Counted from the first letter of the stretch, positions 55,482 through 64,000 are shown. The stretch: DNA of 64,000 nucleotides from UBA1422 sp963676385 (GCA_963676385.2 CAXXMM010000010.1:75552-139551), one strand, 5' to 3'. The notes: generated by a model not told the origin, from the letters alone. Translations and numbers: made by a program.

Positions 55482-55543
55482 AACTCCCTTGCTGTATATG
55501 GAACAATTGTTCCATATACAGCAAGGGAGTTGGCGCATACAAT
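55482..55543 (+). promoter_or_regulatory. Palindrome-overlapped promoter, copy C, inside a 50-bp perfect palindrome
   Basis: The 20-bp palindrome (55497-55516) sits at the centre of a 50-bp perfect inverted repeat with no spacer (55482-55531). It overlaps -35 TATACA (55515-55520); 17-bp spacer; -10 TACAAT (55538-55543). The right half and downstream block match copy A, while the extended left arm is unique here. It drives the intact adhesin at 55603. Confidence 0.75.
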
Positions 55544-55602
55544 AATAATACTAGTAATGTATTATTAAGACAATGTATTATCAGATTTAAGGGGGAGATA
55601 TC

Positions 55603-58600
55603 ATGCACAAGAAAAAAACATTCAGTTTGATTCTAGTTGTTGCCCTGTTGTTTGGGATGATCAACTTCAGCGGAATGAACAGTTACGCAGAACCCGGAAC
55701 AAACATCAAGCTTACCTTGAGCCCAGCGACAGAAGGTAGGTATGACTATTATACCTATGAAGAGGCAGTTGTATATTTGGATTTGGATTTATCTGGATTT
55801 GAAAGCAATATTCAAGATTCAGACTTGGTTATTACGGTGCCCAAGGAATATCTAAATGCCATGGTTGGGTCAACCATTGGCTCTGCCACCGGGCCGACGG
55901 CCGTGACAACGGCAGATGGGCAATATCAGTTGACCTATCATTTTAGCAAACTGACAGGGGGGACCTCTCTTCGGATTCCCATTCGAGTTCAGACTTTGCC
56001 AGGCACCACTCCCGAAAACTATGTGTTGCCAATCAATGCGACCTTAGTTGCATCGGATGAAACTGACTTGGCGATCGCTGAGGAGTTGGACCTGAAGCAA
56101 AAGACAAGAGACCCTATCATTACCAAATACAAATCCACACCCGGGGGTGTCATTTCTTATGATGGCTCTACCACATATGGTGGGCAGGGAACAGCGACAG
56201 ACAGTAATATCATCAAGCCTGGAACGGAAAACCCGCAGGTTTTTTATTTTAATGTGGCCTACGAGGCAGCGGCGGGTACCGCCGCAACGACATACCTTGG
56301 GGTGCGCAAATATGAAAAAATCATCATTCGGGATACACTGACGGATGGAGCAGTATTTGTCCAGTCTTTAAATCCGGGATGGGTATATGATGCGGACACC
56401 AATACTGCATCCTATACCATGAACAACCCAAGTTTGCATTCTGGAGCCACAACTCCGGTAGGTTTTAATGCACCTTCTTTATCTTTGATTTATCCCAATG
56501 GGGATGTTCGAAATACATTTAACAATACTGCAAGTGTGGAATTCGTGCCGCAAAATAAGCAGATATACGAGAATGACAATGTGGTTTCCACAGATGGCAT
56601 TAAGTTTAAAATGACAACCATTCTTCCGGGCACCATGACTCTATACAAAGGTTCCTCAAACTTTGCGGACCAGATAACCCAGAAGGAGGCAAACAAAGTA
56701 TGGACTTGCAGCGCAACCAATCAGTCAGATAGTTTCGGCTTAGAAAATTTGGTGTTAGAAGATTCTGGCCTGGATGCCAGATTGGAATACACGTCAATAC
56801 GGTTAATGAGCACGTTCAATAATCTTTTTTCAGGAACAGTCGACATTGAAGGGGAGGATGCTACGGGTACCGTCACAACCATTGCCCAAAATGTATCTGG
56901 GGGAAACACGGAGTATGCAATCCCTTCCGGCACGATTAAGGTGTACATAAAGTCTACAGACGGCAGTTATCTTTTGCCCGGCAAAACATTTTCATTTTAT
57001 GTGACAACAAAGTTAAAAGACCCGGAGAATGTTCACTATGATGCAGTGAACAATACCAATAATAGGTTTTTAAATACGCTGAAATCAACCGGCGAATATG
57101 TTGGGACGGATGTTACGTCAACCGGAACAAGGCTTGCCAGCATATATATTGTGCCGTATGCTCCGTCGGTTTATCTTACGAAGCGTAGTTCAAAAACTTC
57201 TCTTTTCGTTGGCGAAACCACCACATTTACCTTGGATGCACGTTCATATAACACAATGATGGCCCCGGATACCATTAATGACTCTAGTGTGATTGATTTA
57301 CTTCCCCAAGGCCTTGAATACGTGGCAGGCAGTGCTTCTATAGCCTACAATCTCAATTTTGTTTCCAAAGAACCAACGGTGGTCCAAAACTATAAGGGGA
57401 CCGGACAGACGGCACTAATATGGACTTCGTCTAAAGATTTTGAACCGGCAGGAATATATTTTTATATTTCATATCAGGCAAAGGCGACAAAAACCATGAG
57501 CCAGGGGGTCAATACCAATAAGGCCTACTGGATTTGGTCCAATAACGGTTTTGGCTCCTCGGAAATACAACCGGTCACAGTTGGGTACACCACTGCTTTT
57601 AGAAGTGCCGACCTTTATGATTTTGACAATGACGGAAATGTCACAGAATACGTTGCATATTCTGCTGTAAATGTGACCTATACCCCACCCAGGGAGGTCA
57701 TTGCATCCAAATACACCAAAGGGTCTTTAGATCTTGAGGACACCTTGATTGGAGGACGGACCGAAATCGGAGCGGATTTTAGTTATACACTAAAGGTATG
57801 GAATAATTCCATTGTAGATTTGAATAGGCTTTCGGCAGTGGAAGTGCTTCCTTATGTAGGGGACAAGACCATTGTTGCCGATGGGGAAGAAAACTATCTC
57901 TCCCGGAATTCGGAATTCAAAGTTGACCTTACCGGTCCGGTTATAGGACCCACTGGATATACGGTTTATTATTCTACGCAAGTTCCGGCATCGGATTCGG
58001 TCACAAGTCCGGCAGATTATTGTGCAAGAAGTGACTGGATGCCGGAAGCAATGGTTTCTGATTGGAGTACGATTCGAGGAATCAAAATCGTAATGAATGC
58101 AGGAACCACACTTCGTGTGGGTGAAACTGCGAAATTCGATGTGCCGGTGAAAAGCCTTTCTGATATGTCCTTGGCCAATGGGGAGGCGGCACACAACTCC
58201 TTTGCCATCTCCCTCAATGGAGAGAAGGAGTTTCTTGAAGCAAATTCGACGAGTGTTACTTTAACAAGTTATAAAGTATCGGGCACTTTATTTAACGATG
58301 CGAACAAAAACGGATTATTGGATGATGGGGAGGAAGTGTTTAAAAATCAGGAGGTGCAACTCTTCGAGGAAGACGGCACCCCTGCGGTTGATTTAGATGG
58401 AAACCTCATCAAAACGACGACAAAGGAAGATGGAACCTATCAATTTGCTGTATACAACAAAGGAACCTATTATGTACATGTCACTGCTCCCGATTATTAC
58501 ATTGCCACAGAAAAGGGTAGCGATGATAATCCGCTGGCATCCCACGTCAGCGTAACGACAGGTAACACAGACACCTTTGAGTTAACTGCTGATGCAAACT

Positions 58601-60432
58601 CGGCGGTGCGAAATGCAGGGTACTACGCCAACACCGGGGATTTGACCATCAAGAAAGTATTGCTGGATAGCGATGGCAATATCATCGATGAAACAAGAGA
58701 GTTTACGATTTTAGTCACCGGACCAAGCTATCCGGATGGAAAAGAAATGACATTAAGCAATGAAACCCCACTTCTTCTGGAACACTTGGAATATGGGACC
58801 TATGAAGTAAAAGAACTAGACGCATCAATCTATGAGGTTTCAATCAGTGGAACGGTTACGTTGAGTTATGAAAATCGAACAGGTGAAATCACAGTTCAAA
58901 ACAAGGAGAAGACTGTTGAATCGGCTTCTTTGGATATTGAAAAAATCATCGGGGAAAGAACTACAAATGGCGGAAGTAACAACGGTGGGACCAACAACGG
59001 CGGCGGCAATAGCAATTACGTTATTGGAATTCATGGTGCAGCAACCATAGCCATTGGGAAAACCGCTGAGCTAATGCCGAATGTTGATGAGACCTTTACC
59101 TTTGAATTGATACCGGGCGAGGACACGTTCCCCATGCCACATGACAGTGAAGTTACCATTGAAGGAGAAGGGACTGCATCCTTTGGAACCTGGAACTATA
59201 CAAAACCCGGAACCTACACGTATCAGGTGAAGGAAGTGGCGGGAGAAGATTCCCACTACACCTATGACGGAACCGTTTACACCATTACCGATACCGTTGC
59301 ATTAAATGATGCAGGCGATTTGGAAGTATCCCGAGTTGTTAAAAATAGCAGGGGGGCAATCGTAACAGGCGCATTGAGTTTTGCAAATCAATTTACAGCC
59401 AAGCCTGTGACCGCAGCAACGGTGCAGATTGAAAAAATCATCGGGGAAAAAACATCACACGACCCGACCACCACCAGGAGTCACAACGGCGGGGGCAATA
59501 GTGATTACGTTATTGGGATTCATGGCGCAGCAACCCTAGCGATTGGGAAAGCCACTGAGCTAATGCCAAATATTGATGAGGCCTTTACCTTTGAACTGAT
59601 ACCGGATGAGAACACGTTCCCCATGCCACATGACAGTAAAGTAACCATTGAAGGAGAGGGAACCGCATCCTTTGGAACTTGGAGTTATACAGAACCCGGA
59701 GAGTACACCTACCAGGTGAAGGAAGTTACTGGTGATAATTCCCACTACACTTATGACAAGACGCTTTATACCATCATCGATACTGTAACATTAAATGATG
59801 CAGGAGACCTAGAAGTCACACGGATTGTTCAAAATGACAGGGAAGAGACGGTAGATGGCGCGTTGGCATTTACCAACCAGTTTACGGCCAAACCGGTTGC
59901 GGCTGCCACGCTGGATGTTGAGAAAACGGTGAAAGGAAATCCCAACGTGGATGAAACCTTTACCTTTGAACTGGCACCGGATGAAGAGACCTTTCCCATG
60001 CCAGGGAAAAATGGAGGGATTGCAGAGGTGACCATTGGCGGATCGGGAACTGCATCCTTTGGAACTTGGAGTTATACAGAACCCGGAGAGTACACCTACC
60101 AGGTGAAGGAAGTTGCTGGTGATAATTCCCACTACACTTATGACAAGACGCTTTATACCATCATCGATACGGTAACATTAAATGATGCCGGAGACTTGGA
60201 AGTCACTCGAGTCATCCAAAATGACAGTGGAGAAACGATAAATGGCGCGTTGGCGTTCACTAATGAGTACACGAATTCCAAGACGAACCATGTCACAAAG
60301 CCCAATAATCCAAATGATAATTTGGCAGTACAAACGGGAGATAATTCACACCCATATGTTTTACTGGCTGTGGCCATAGGGTCACTTATCTTGCTGCTGA
60401 TTCTTGGATTGATTTGGAGGCGAAAAAAATAA
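55603..60432 (+). CDS. Very large cell-wall-anchored adhesin with three pilin-type repeats
   Basis: The 1609-residue secreted protein has a signal peptide (residues 1-31), a long beta-rich adhesion region (about 32-885), an SdrD_B domain (about 887-1010, DANKNGLLDDGEE), a Cna_B-like domain (about 1015-1100), and three FctA-like pilin isopeptide-linkage repeats (about 1105-1266, 1275-1431, 1435-1555). The anchor is Gln1577-Thr-Gly-Asp, followed by a membrane span and RRKK. Repeat linkers are Gly/Asn-rich. It is the intact paralogue of the broken gene at 44523. Isopeptide cross-links probably rigidify the stalk. AAGGGGGAG precedes the ATG. The ligand is unknown. Confidence 0.9.
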   Translation: MHKKKTFSLILVVALLFGMINFSGMNSYAEPGTNIKLTLSPATEGRYDYYTYEEAVVYLDLDLSGFESNIQDSDLVITVPKEYLNAMVGSTIGSATGPTAVTTADGQYQLTYHFSKLTGGTSLRIPIRVQTLPGTTPENYVLPINATLVASDETDLAIAEELDLKQKTRDPIITKYKSTPGGVISYDGSTTYGGQGTATDSNIIKPGTENPQVFYFNVAYEAAAGTAATTYLGVRKYEKIIIRDTLTDGAVFVQSLNPGWVYDADTNTASYTMNNPSLHSGATTPVGFNAPSLSLIYPNGDVRNTFNNTASVEFVPQNKQIYENDNVVSTDGIKFKMTTILPGTMTLYKGSSNFADQITQKEANKVWTCSATNQSDSFGLENLVLEDSGLDARLEYTSIRLMSTFNNLFSGTVDIEGEDATGTVTTIAQNVSGGNTEYAIPSGTIKVYIKSTDGSYLLPGKTFSFYVTTKLKDPENVHYDAVNNTNNRFLNTLKSTGEYVGTDVTSTGTRLASIYIVPYAPSVYLTKRSSKTSLFVGETTTFTLDARSYNTMMAPDTINDSSVIDLLPQGLEYVAGSASIAYNLNFVSKEPTVVQNYKGTGQTALIWTSSKDFEPAGIYFYISYQAKATKTMSQGVNTNKAYWIWSNNGFGSSEIQPVTVGYTTAFRSADLYDFDNDGNVTEYVAYSAVNVTYTPPREVIASKYTKGSLDLEDTLIGGRTEIGADFSYTLKVWNNSIVDLNRLSAVEVLPYVGDKTIVADGEENYLSRNSEFKVDLTGPVIGPTGYTVYYSTQVPASDSVTSPADYCARSDWMPEAMVSDWSTIRGIKIVMNAGTTLRVGETAKFDVPVKSLSDMSLANGEAAHNSFAISLNGEKEFLEANSTSVTLTSYKVSGTLFNDANKNGLLDDGEEVFKNQEVQLFEEDGTPAVDLDGNLIKTTTKEDGTYQFAVYNKGTYYVHVTAPDYYIATEKGSDDNPLASHVSVTTGNTDTFELTADANSAVRNAGYYANTGDLTIKKVLLDSDGNIIDETREFTILVTGPSYPDGKEMTLSNETPLLLEHLEYGTYEVKELDASIYEVSISGTVTLSYENRTGEITVQNKEKTVESASLDIEKIIGERTTNGGSNNGGTNNGGGNSNYVIGIHGAATIAIGKTAELMPNVDETFTFELIPGEDTFPMPHDSEVTIEGEGTASFGTWNYTKPGTYTYQVKEVAGEDSHYTYDGTVYTITDTVALNDAGDLEVSRVVKNSRGAIVTGALSFANQFTAKPVTAATVQIEKIIGEKTSHDPTTTRSHNGGGNSDYVIGIHGAATLAIGKATELMPNIDEAFTFELIPDENTFPMPHDSKVTIEGEGTASFGTWSYTEPGEYTYQVKEVTGDNSHYTYDKTLYTIIDTVTLNDAGDLEVTRIVQNDREETVDGALAFTNQFTAKPVAAATLDVEKTVKGNPNVDETFTFELAPDEETFPMPGKNGGIAEVTIGGSGTASFGTWSYTEPGEYTYQVKEVAGDNSHYTYDKTLYTIIDTVTLNDAGDLEVTRVIQNDSGETINGALAFTNEYTNSKTNHVTKPNNPNDNLAVQTGDNSHPYVLLAVAIGSLILLLILGLIWRRKK
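58915..60265 (+). repeat. Three coding repeats of the adhesin stalk
   Basis: Repeats start at about 58915, 59425 and 59905. The second and third are nearly identical over about 137 bp (59661-59797 and 60052-60188, roughly three differences). The first and second share a linker of about 70 bp (ATTACGTTATTGGxATTCAT...). This suggests recent duplication or gene conversion. Confidence 0.85.
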
Positions 60433-60474
60433 TTAATAATAAAGACAGAACAACTCCATAAATAGAAAATTTCC

Positions 60475-60513
60475 AACAGTAAAGCCCAACCGATAAGGTT
60501 GGGCTTTACTGTT
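60475..60513. terminator. Bidirectional intrinsic terminator between adhesin and glyA
   Basis: The 17-bp perfect stem (AACAGTAAAGCCCAACC with GGTTGGGCTTTACTGTT, loop GATAA) serves both the adhesin (plus) and glyA (minus). Confidence 0.85.
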
Positions 60514-60562
60514 TCATATTGACATTCTTAGTGATGTTGAAATTGCCATAGGCAAATTTATG

Positions 60563-61813
60563 TTAGAAGTTAGTTGCCCCATCCAGAGGGTACTTGTCAG
60601 TCAATTCTTTCACCATGGCGTGCACTTTTTCTTGGTTGCCTCCATCTTGGATCATCAGGTGAATGGCTTCCGCCACCGTATCCATATCCGCCACAGTCAG
60701 ACCTCGGGTGGTTACTGCCGGGGTTCCCAGACGAATGCCACTGGTCACGAAGACGTTTTCCGGGTCGTTGGGGATGGGATTCTTGTTGCAGGTAATATGG
60801 GCATCATCCAAACGTTTTTCCAATTCCTTGCCGGTAATTCCCGTTCCAATCAAATCAACCAGCATCATGTGGTTGTCTGTCCCATTAGAAACCAATGAAA
60901 CACCACGATCCATCAGTCCTTTGCTGAGAGCGGCCGCGTTGAGAACTATGTTCTTCTGATAGGTCTTGAATTCCGGTTGAAGGGCTTCATAAAAACAGAC
61001 GGCTTTGGATGCAATCACATGCATCAGTGGACCTCCCTGAATCCCGGGGAAAACAGCTTTGTTCAGCTTCAATTCCTTGGCCACTTCTTCGCTGGAAAGA
61101 ATCATGCCGCCTCTGGGTCCTCGAAGGGTCTTATGGGTGGTTGTGGTGGAAACATGGGCATAGGGAATGGGATTGGGATGCTGGCCTGCAGCAACAAGTC
61201 CTGCGACATGAGCCATATCTGCCAAAAGCCATGCGCCGACTTCGTCGGCAATTTCCCGAAATCGTTTATAATCAATAAATCTGGAATAGGCACTTGCCCC
61301 GGCAATAATCATCTTGGGATGATGGGTCAATGCCAAATCCCGAACCTGTTCATAATCAATATATCCTTTGTCGTCAACCCCGTAAGCCACAATATTGTAA
61401 TAAGCACCGGACATGTTGGCCGGGCTTCCATGGCTCAAATGACCACCGTGGGCCAAATTCATTCCCAGAACAGTATCTCCCGGTTTTAGCATGGCAAAAA
61501 AGACAGCCATATTTGCCTGAGCACCGGAGTGGGGTTGAACATTGGCGTAGGTGCAGCCAAAAAGTTCCTTTGCCCGTGCAATGGCAAGGTCTTCGGCCAT
61601 ATCTACACATTCACATCCCCCGTAGTGCCGTTTGCCACTGTATCCTTCCGCGTATTTGTTGGTCATCACACATCCGTTGGCGGCCATGACCCCTTTGCTC
61701 ACCCAGTTTTCGGATGCAATTAATTCAAGATGAGAATTTTGTCGGTCGGCCTCTGCCCGGATGATGCGGGCAATTTCCGGGTCTGCCTTTTGGATTTCGC
61801 TGAATGGATACAT
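60563..61813 (-). CDS. glyA: Serine hydroxymethyltransferase
   Basis: The 416-residue PLP enzyme interconverts serine and glycine with THF and methylene-THF. Lys228 in TTTTHKTLRGPRGG binds PLP, and SGAQANMAV and DMAHVAGL are present. The start at 61813 (MYPFSEIQK) follows AAAGGAG; the frame is open for 30 further codons but without a signal. It links to the other folate-dependent genes here (ftcD, fchA, mnmE). Confidence 0.97.
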   Translation of the reverse strand: MYPFSEIQKADPEIARIIRAEADRQNSHLELIASENWVSKGVMAANGCVMTNKYAEGYSGKRHYGGCECVDMAEDLAIARAKELFGCTYANVQPHSGAQANMAVFFAMLKPGDTVLGMNLAHGGHLSHGSPANMSGAYYNIVAYGVDDKGYIDYEQVRDLALTHHPKMIIAGASAYSRFIDYKRFREIADEVGAWLLADMAHVAGLVAAGQHPNPIPYAHVSTTTTHKTLRGPRGGMILSSEEVAKELKLNKAVFPGIQGGPLMHVIASKAVCFYEALQPEFKTYQKNIVLNAAALSKGLMDRGVSLVSNGTDNHMMLVDLIGTGITGKELEKRLDDAHITCNKNPIPNDPENVFVTSGIRLGTPAVTTRGLTVADMDTVAEAIHLMIQDGGNQEKVHAMVKELTDKYPLDGATNF

Positions 61814-61941
61814 GATATTTCTCCTTTGATTTAGTAATAGTCTCCCCAGTAAAACAGGGAATATTTTACCCCCTATTTTAACAGAATTTAGAACAAATGC
61901 CAATAAGGATTTCGCGGGTGTAGGCGACTTTATGTGAAGAT

Positions 61942-62988
61942 TCAGGTGGCTGGGCGAATAGAGACTTCTCCCCCTGAAAGGGTTTCAATGTTTCCGGCCT
62001 TTTCACCCTCCAGATACCGGACTACTAATCCACCGTCCCTGTCTATTTCCAGGGCCTGAGCCAACATGCCCACGCCCGTTTGAACGCCCGGAGGAAACAC
62101 CAAAATCTTTTTTCCCAAAACCCCCGAACGGCTTCGATATTCATCCAAAAATCCACGGTCTTCCATGCCGGGGAGAAGGGCTGCCCATTGATTTAAGATT
62201 TCGGCAGCCAATTGATTCCTGCTAAATCCACCTCCCAAATTCCCCACAGTGGTGGACAGGTCCGAAGGCAACGTTACTTCAAAACAATTAATGCCAATAC
62301 CCAGCACTACATATTCAATGCCCCCGGTTTCAAAATCACTAATGGCTTCCGTTAGGATGCCACAGATTTTTTTGTCATTCAAATAAATATCATTCACCCA
62401 TTTAATGGAAAGCGCCTCCGGGGAACGGGGTGCCGAAGAAAGGGTCTCAGGAGAAAAGGTCTCAGGAGAAGGGATTGCCGAGGAAAGGGCCTCAATGGCG
62501 CGTACCACAGCAACGGACGCCGCAGTGGTTACCAAAATTGCATGACTCATGTCAAAGGTGGGACGAAACAAAATGCTCATGTATAGGCCGGCATTTTCAG
62601 GAGAATAAAAACTTCTGCCGAGGCGGCCGCGTCCTGAAGTTTGTTCATTGGATATAACGGCTATAAAATGATCCGGCGCTGTTAAGGCCAGTTCTTTGGC
62701 AGTCTTGTTGGTAGATTCCACAGAATCATAAACTTGAATTTCAATGTTCCCAGCCTCAGGGCGCAGGTGCCTTGCAATTTCCGTAGAGGACAAATAGTCT
62801 TGGCTGCCGGCCAGGCAATACCCCTTGTTGGTAATGGCCTCAATGGGATAGCCGTCTTTTCGCAAGGCGTTGATTCCTTTCCACACAGCGGCACGAGAAA
62901 TCCCAAGAGCCTCCCCCAAGGTTTCTCCGGAAACCGACTGGCCTCGATGTTCCATCAACATGCGAAAAATTTGTTCTTTTGTTGACAC
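61942..62988 (-). CDS. birA: Bifunctional biotin--[carboxylase] ligase / biotin repressor
   Basis: The 348-residue protein has an N-terminal winged helix (ETLGEALGISRAAVWKGINALR) and a biotin ligase core with GRGRLGR (119-125) and KWVND. A Ser/Pro/Glu-rich insertion with near-repeats (SPETFSPETLSSAPRSPEA) lies just before KWVND, at the edge of the substrate loop. It is expected to biotinylate carboxylases and repress biotin genes. The start codon is GTG with AGGAG six bases upstream. An almost exact short repeat unit at DNA level underlies the insertion. Confidence 0.93.
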   Translation of the reverse strand: MSTKEQIFRMLMEHRGQSVSGETLGEALGISRAAVWKGINALRKDGYPIEAITNKGYCLAGSQDYLSSTEIARHLRPEAGNIEIQVYDSVESTNKTAKELALTAPDHFIAVISNEQTSGRGRLGRSFYSPENAGLYMSILFRPTFDMSHAILVTTAASVAVVRAIEALSSAIPSPETFSPETLSSAPRSPEALSIKWVNDIYLNDKKICGILTEAISDFETGGIEYVVLGIGINCFEVTLPSDLSTTVGNLGGGFSRNQLAAEILNQWAALLPGMEDRGFLDEYRSRSGVLGKKILVFPPGVQTGVGMLAQALEIDRDGGLVVRYLEGEKAGNIETLSGGEVSIRPAT

Positions 62989-63043
62989 GGTATACTCCTC
63001 TTTTCTTTGATGCCTTAGGTATTATGAACAAGTGAAAGTCTCA

Positions 63044-63081
63044 GCGTGGTAGCTCCGATTTCTCGGCGTGGTAGCTCCGAT
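63044..63081. repeat. Two direct copies of a 16-bp sequence
   Basis: GCGTGGTAGCTCCGAT occurs at 63044-63059 and 63066-63081 (period 22). The gap 62989-63342 also has a GGTTCTC / GAGAACC pair (about 63182 and 63213) and TATAAT-like boxes near 63249 and 63270. A 46-codon open frame here (63088-63228) has no support as a gene. Confidence 0.6.
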
Positions 63082-63342
63082 GTTAGAATGAGCCAATCCG
63101 TGGAAGACCACAAACTTCAAGTGAGCTCAACTAATATCAGTGTAAAAGATTCAAAGGAAATCGTCAAGGCGTGTAGGGAAAGGTTCTCAATAATTCATTC
63201 GACTCATTTCGGGAAGAGAACCAATTAAACTATACCATGCGACTTCTTTTATAATAATAAAATGTGAAGTATAATGTACAAAATGTACAGGGGTGTAAAA
63301 AAATCAATCTATTGCATTACTTTATTGAGAAGGGACAAAACC

Positions 63343-63756
63343 ATGAAAAAAAGAATTGCTATACTAGCCTGTATTGCCATAATAATGGGAGTATATGCGG
63401 TGCCAGCCTTTGCATCTGATGACAATTATTCGTTTGACTTAGATTTGGGTGGTGGGCATCGAAACGATTATACGACATATAAGTATAGAGAAACCAAACG
63501 TGACGCAAATGAATGGAAAGTAAACATGAGATACAATGAAGAAGGCAAAGGGACCAAAGCAACTTATTGGTTGGTAGATGCGACTTCATATGAGCGGTTA
63601 ACAAATACTTACACAATAGCCCAAGGTAGTGGTGCCAATTACTTTTGGGGTTCATGGAATGCAAATGAAAACTGGGTGCGAATGGGCGCAGAAAATAACA
63701 ATGACACAGTTTTTGCGGTAACGGTCAAGGGGTATTGGGATGAAGAGACATGGTAA
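63343..63756 (+). CDS. Small secreted protein, DUF2712-like
   Basis: The 137-residue protein has a classical signal peptide (KKRIAILACIAIIMG...AFA, cut near residue 24) and a mature domain with a NxWKVNMRYNEEG strand, GAENNN and a YWDEE end. This resembles DUF2712 proteins of Bacillus, whose function is unknown and which are often paired with membrane-protein genes; my recognition is from memory. The ATG at 63343 has AGAAGGGA upstream, while the frame is open 23 codons earlier without a signal. The membrane-protein gene that follows fits the pairing. Confidence 0.7.
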   Translation: MKKRIAILACIAIIMGVYAVPAFASDDNYSFDLDLGGGHRNDYTTYKYRETKRDANEWKVNMRYNEEGKGTKATYWLVDATSYERLTNTYTIAQGSGANYFWGSWNANENWVRMGAENNNDTVFAVTVKGYWDEETW

Positions 63757-63775
63757 ATAAAACTGGTATGACAGT

Positions 63776-64000
63776 ATGAATAATAGTTATATCCTTCGAT
63801 TTATCAAAGACACTCAAAAAGTATCTTTGCTGGTTATCATGTTTCTGATACCGCTGATTGATCTTGGACTAGTTTGGTTGTATAGCTCCAAATTGCAACC
63901 CCAATGGGAGTACACAACTTTCTTAGCTGTGTACCCAGATGGGCTTGGGTTTATCACACATAGAATTCTTGTTTGGTTCGCACCGCTTTATTTCTTGTTG
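63776..64000 (+). CDS. Membrane protein, 3' end beyond window
   Basis: The frame from the ATG at 63776 is open to the window end (75 codons). It has a charged N-terminus, a first hydrophobic segment (VSLLVIMFLIPLIDLGLVWL) and a second beginning near residue 62, so it is a multi-pass membrane protein. It is probably the membrane partner of the secreted protein just upstream (ABC-2 permease or DUF2705-like), but the visible part is too short to assign. Confidence 0.6.
   Translation, partial: MNNSYILRFIKDTQKVSLLVIMFLIPLIDLGLVWLYSSKLQPQWEYTTFLAVYPDGLGFITHRILVWFAPLYFLL

Noticed and set aside
55482..55531. Transcription terminator of the preceding pilin gene
   Set aside because: Despite strong self-complementarity there is no loop and no T-run, and the right half is a promoter shared with two other genes.
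44523..60432. LPXTG-type anchors in the surface proteins
   Set aside because: No LPXTG or NPQTN motif precedes any of the C-terminal membrane spans; only TGD or TG motifs are present.
63044..63081. CRISPR array
   Set aside because: Only two copies of a 16-bp repeat with a six-base gap and no cas genes.
63088..63228. Short open frame upstream of the DUF2712-like gene
   Set aside because: No ribosome-binding site, no recognisable sequence, and it overlaps repeats and dyads in an otherwise non-coding stretch.

Overview
The window looks like a chromosomal segment of an anaerobic, low-to-moderate GC Firmicute of class Clostridia. It carries the replication-origin neighbourhood typical of Firmicutes (parB-parA-rsmG-mnmG-mnmE-jag-yidC-yidD-rnpA-rpmH / dnaA-dnaN-recF-gyrB-gyrA), a clostridial histidine-fermentation operon, corrinoid methylamine methyltransferases that need pyrrolysine, and a sortase B surface-fibre locus. 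I cannot name the genus from sequence alone.

Layout. 1-7.4 kb (minus strand): a partial tocopherol-cyclase-like gene, then hutH-hutU-hutI-fchA-ftcD read leftward from a clear promoter with a 170-nt structured leader. 7.5-16.9 kb (minus): a lipoprotein, a SprT-like metalloprotein, parB-parA with two parS sites, and the rpmH-rnpA-yidD-yidC-jag-mnmE-mnmG-rsmG series. 17-27.7 kb (plus): oriC (DnaA boxes and a trio-like AT tract), dnaA, dnaN, recF, gyrB, gyrA (with an apparent frameshift near its end), an RsbW-like protein, a SigB/SigF-type sigma factor and trpS. 28.6-35.3 kb: mttC-mttB-mtbB-mtbC-plsC (minus), with a divergent PocR/AraC regulator. Both mttB and mtbB are interrupted by one in-frame UAG at the position known for pyrrolysine, and restoring it gives full-length proteins of 495 and 468 residues. 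35.4-44.1 kb: rplM-rpsI behind a structured leader, xth, an NAD(P)HX epimerase, a phosphohexomutase, LarE, an HD hydrolase, an EamA transporter and a PucR regulator.

44.2-60.5 kb is an accessory surface-protein island. It holds two very large related secreted adhesins (one frameshifted, one intact), another frameshifted large surface protein, an unusual signal peptidase I, two pilin-like proteins and a class B sortase. Three of the surface genes share a nearly identical promoter in which a 20-bp palindrome overlaps the -35 element, which points to one common regulator. A separate small structured RNA with its own terminator lies upstream of the first adhesin. The anchors are QTGD/KTGD-type rather than LPXTG.

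60.5-64 kb: glyA and birA (minus), a short non-coding stretch, a small secreted DUF2712-like protein and the start of a membrane protein.

How parts fit together: histidine breakdown (FtcD/FchA) and methylamine demethylation probably both deliver one-carbon units to tetrahydrofolate, where glyA also acts. Pyrrolysine decoding requires pylTSBCD elsewhere in the genome, since none is visible here. UAG is also the normal stop of gyrB, trpS, rplM, xth and rpmH, so the codon is ambiguous in this organism. Eight single-base frameshifts (one in gyrA, seven in two adhesin genes) may be assembly errors, genuine decay, or both.
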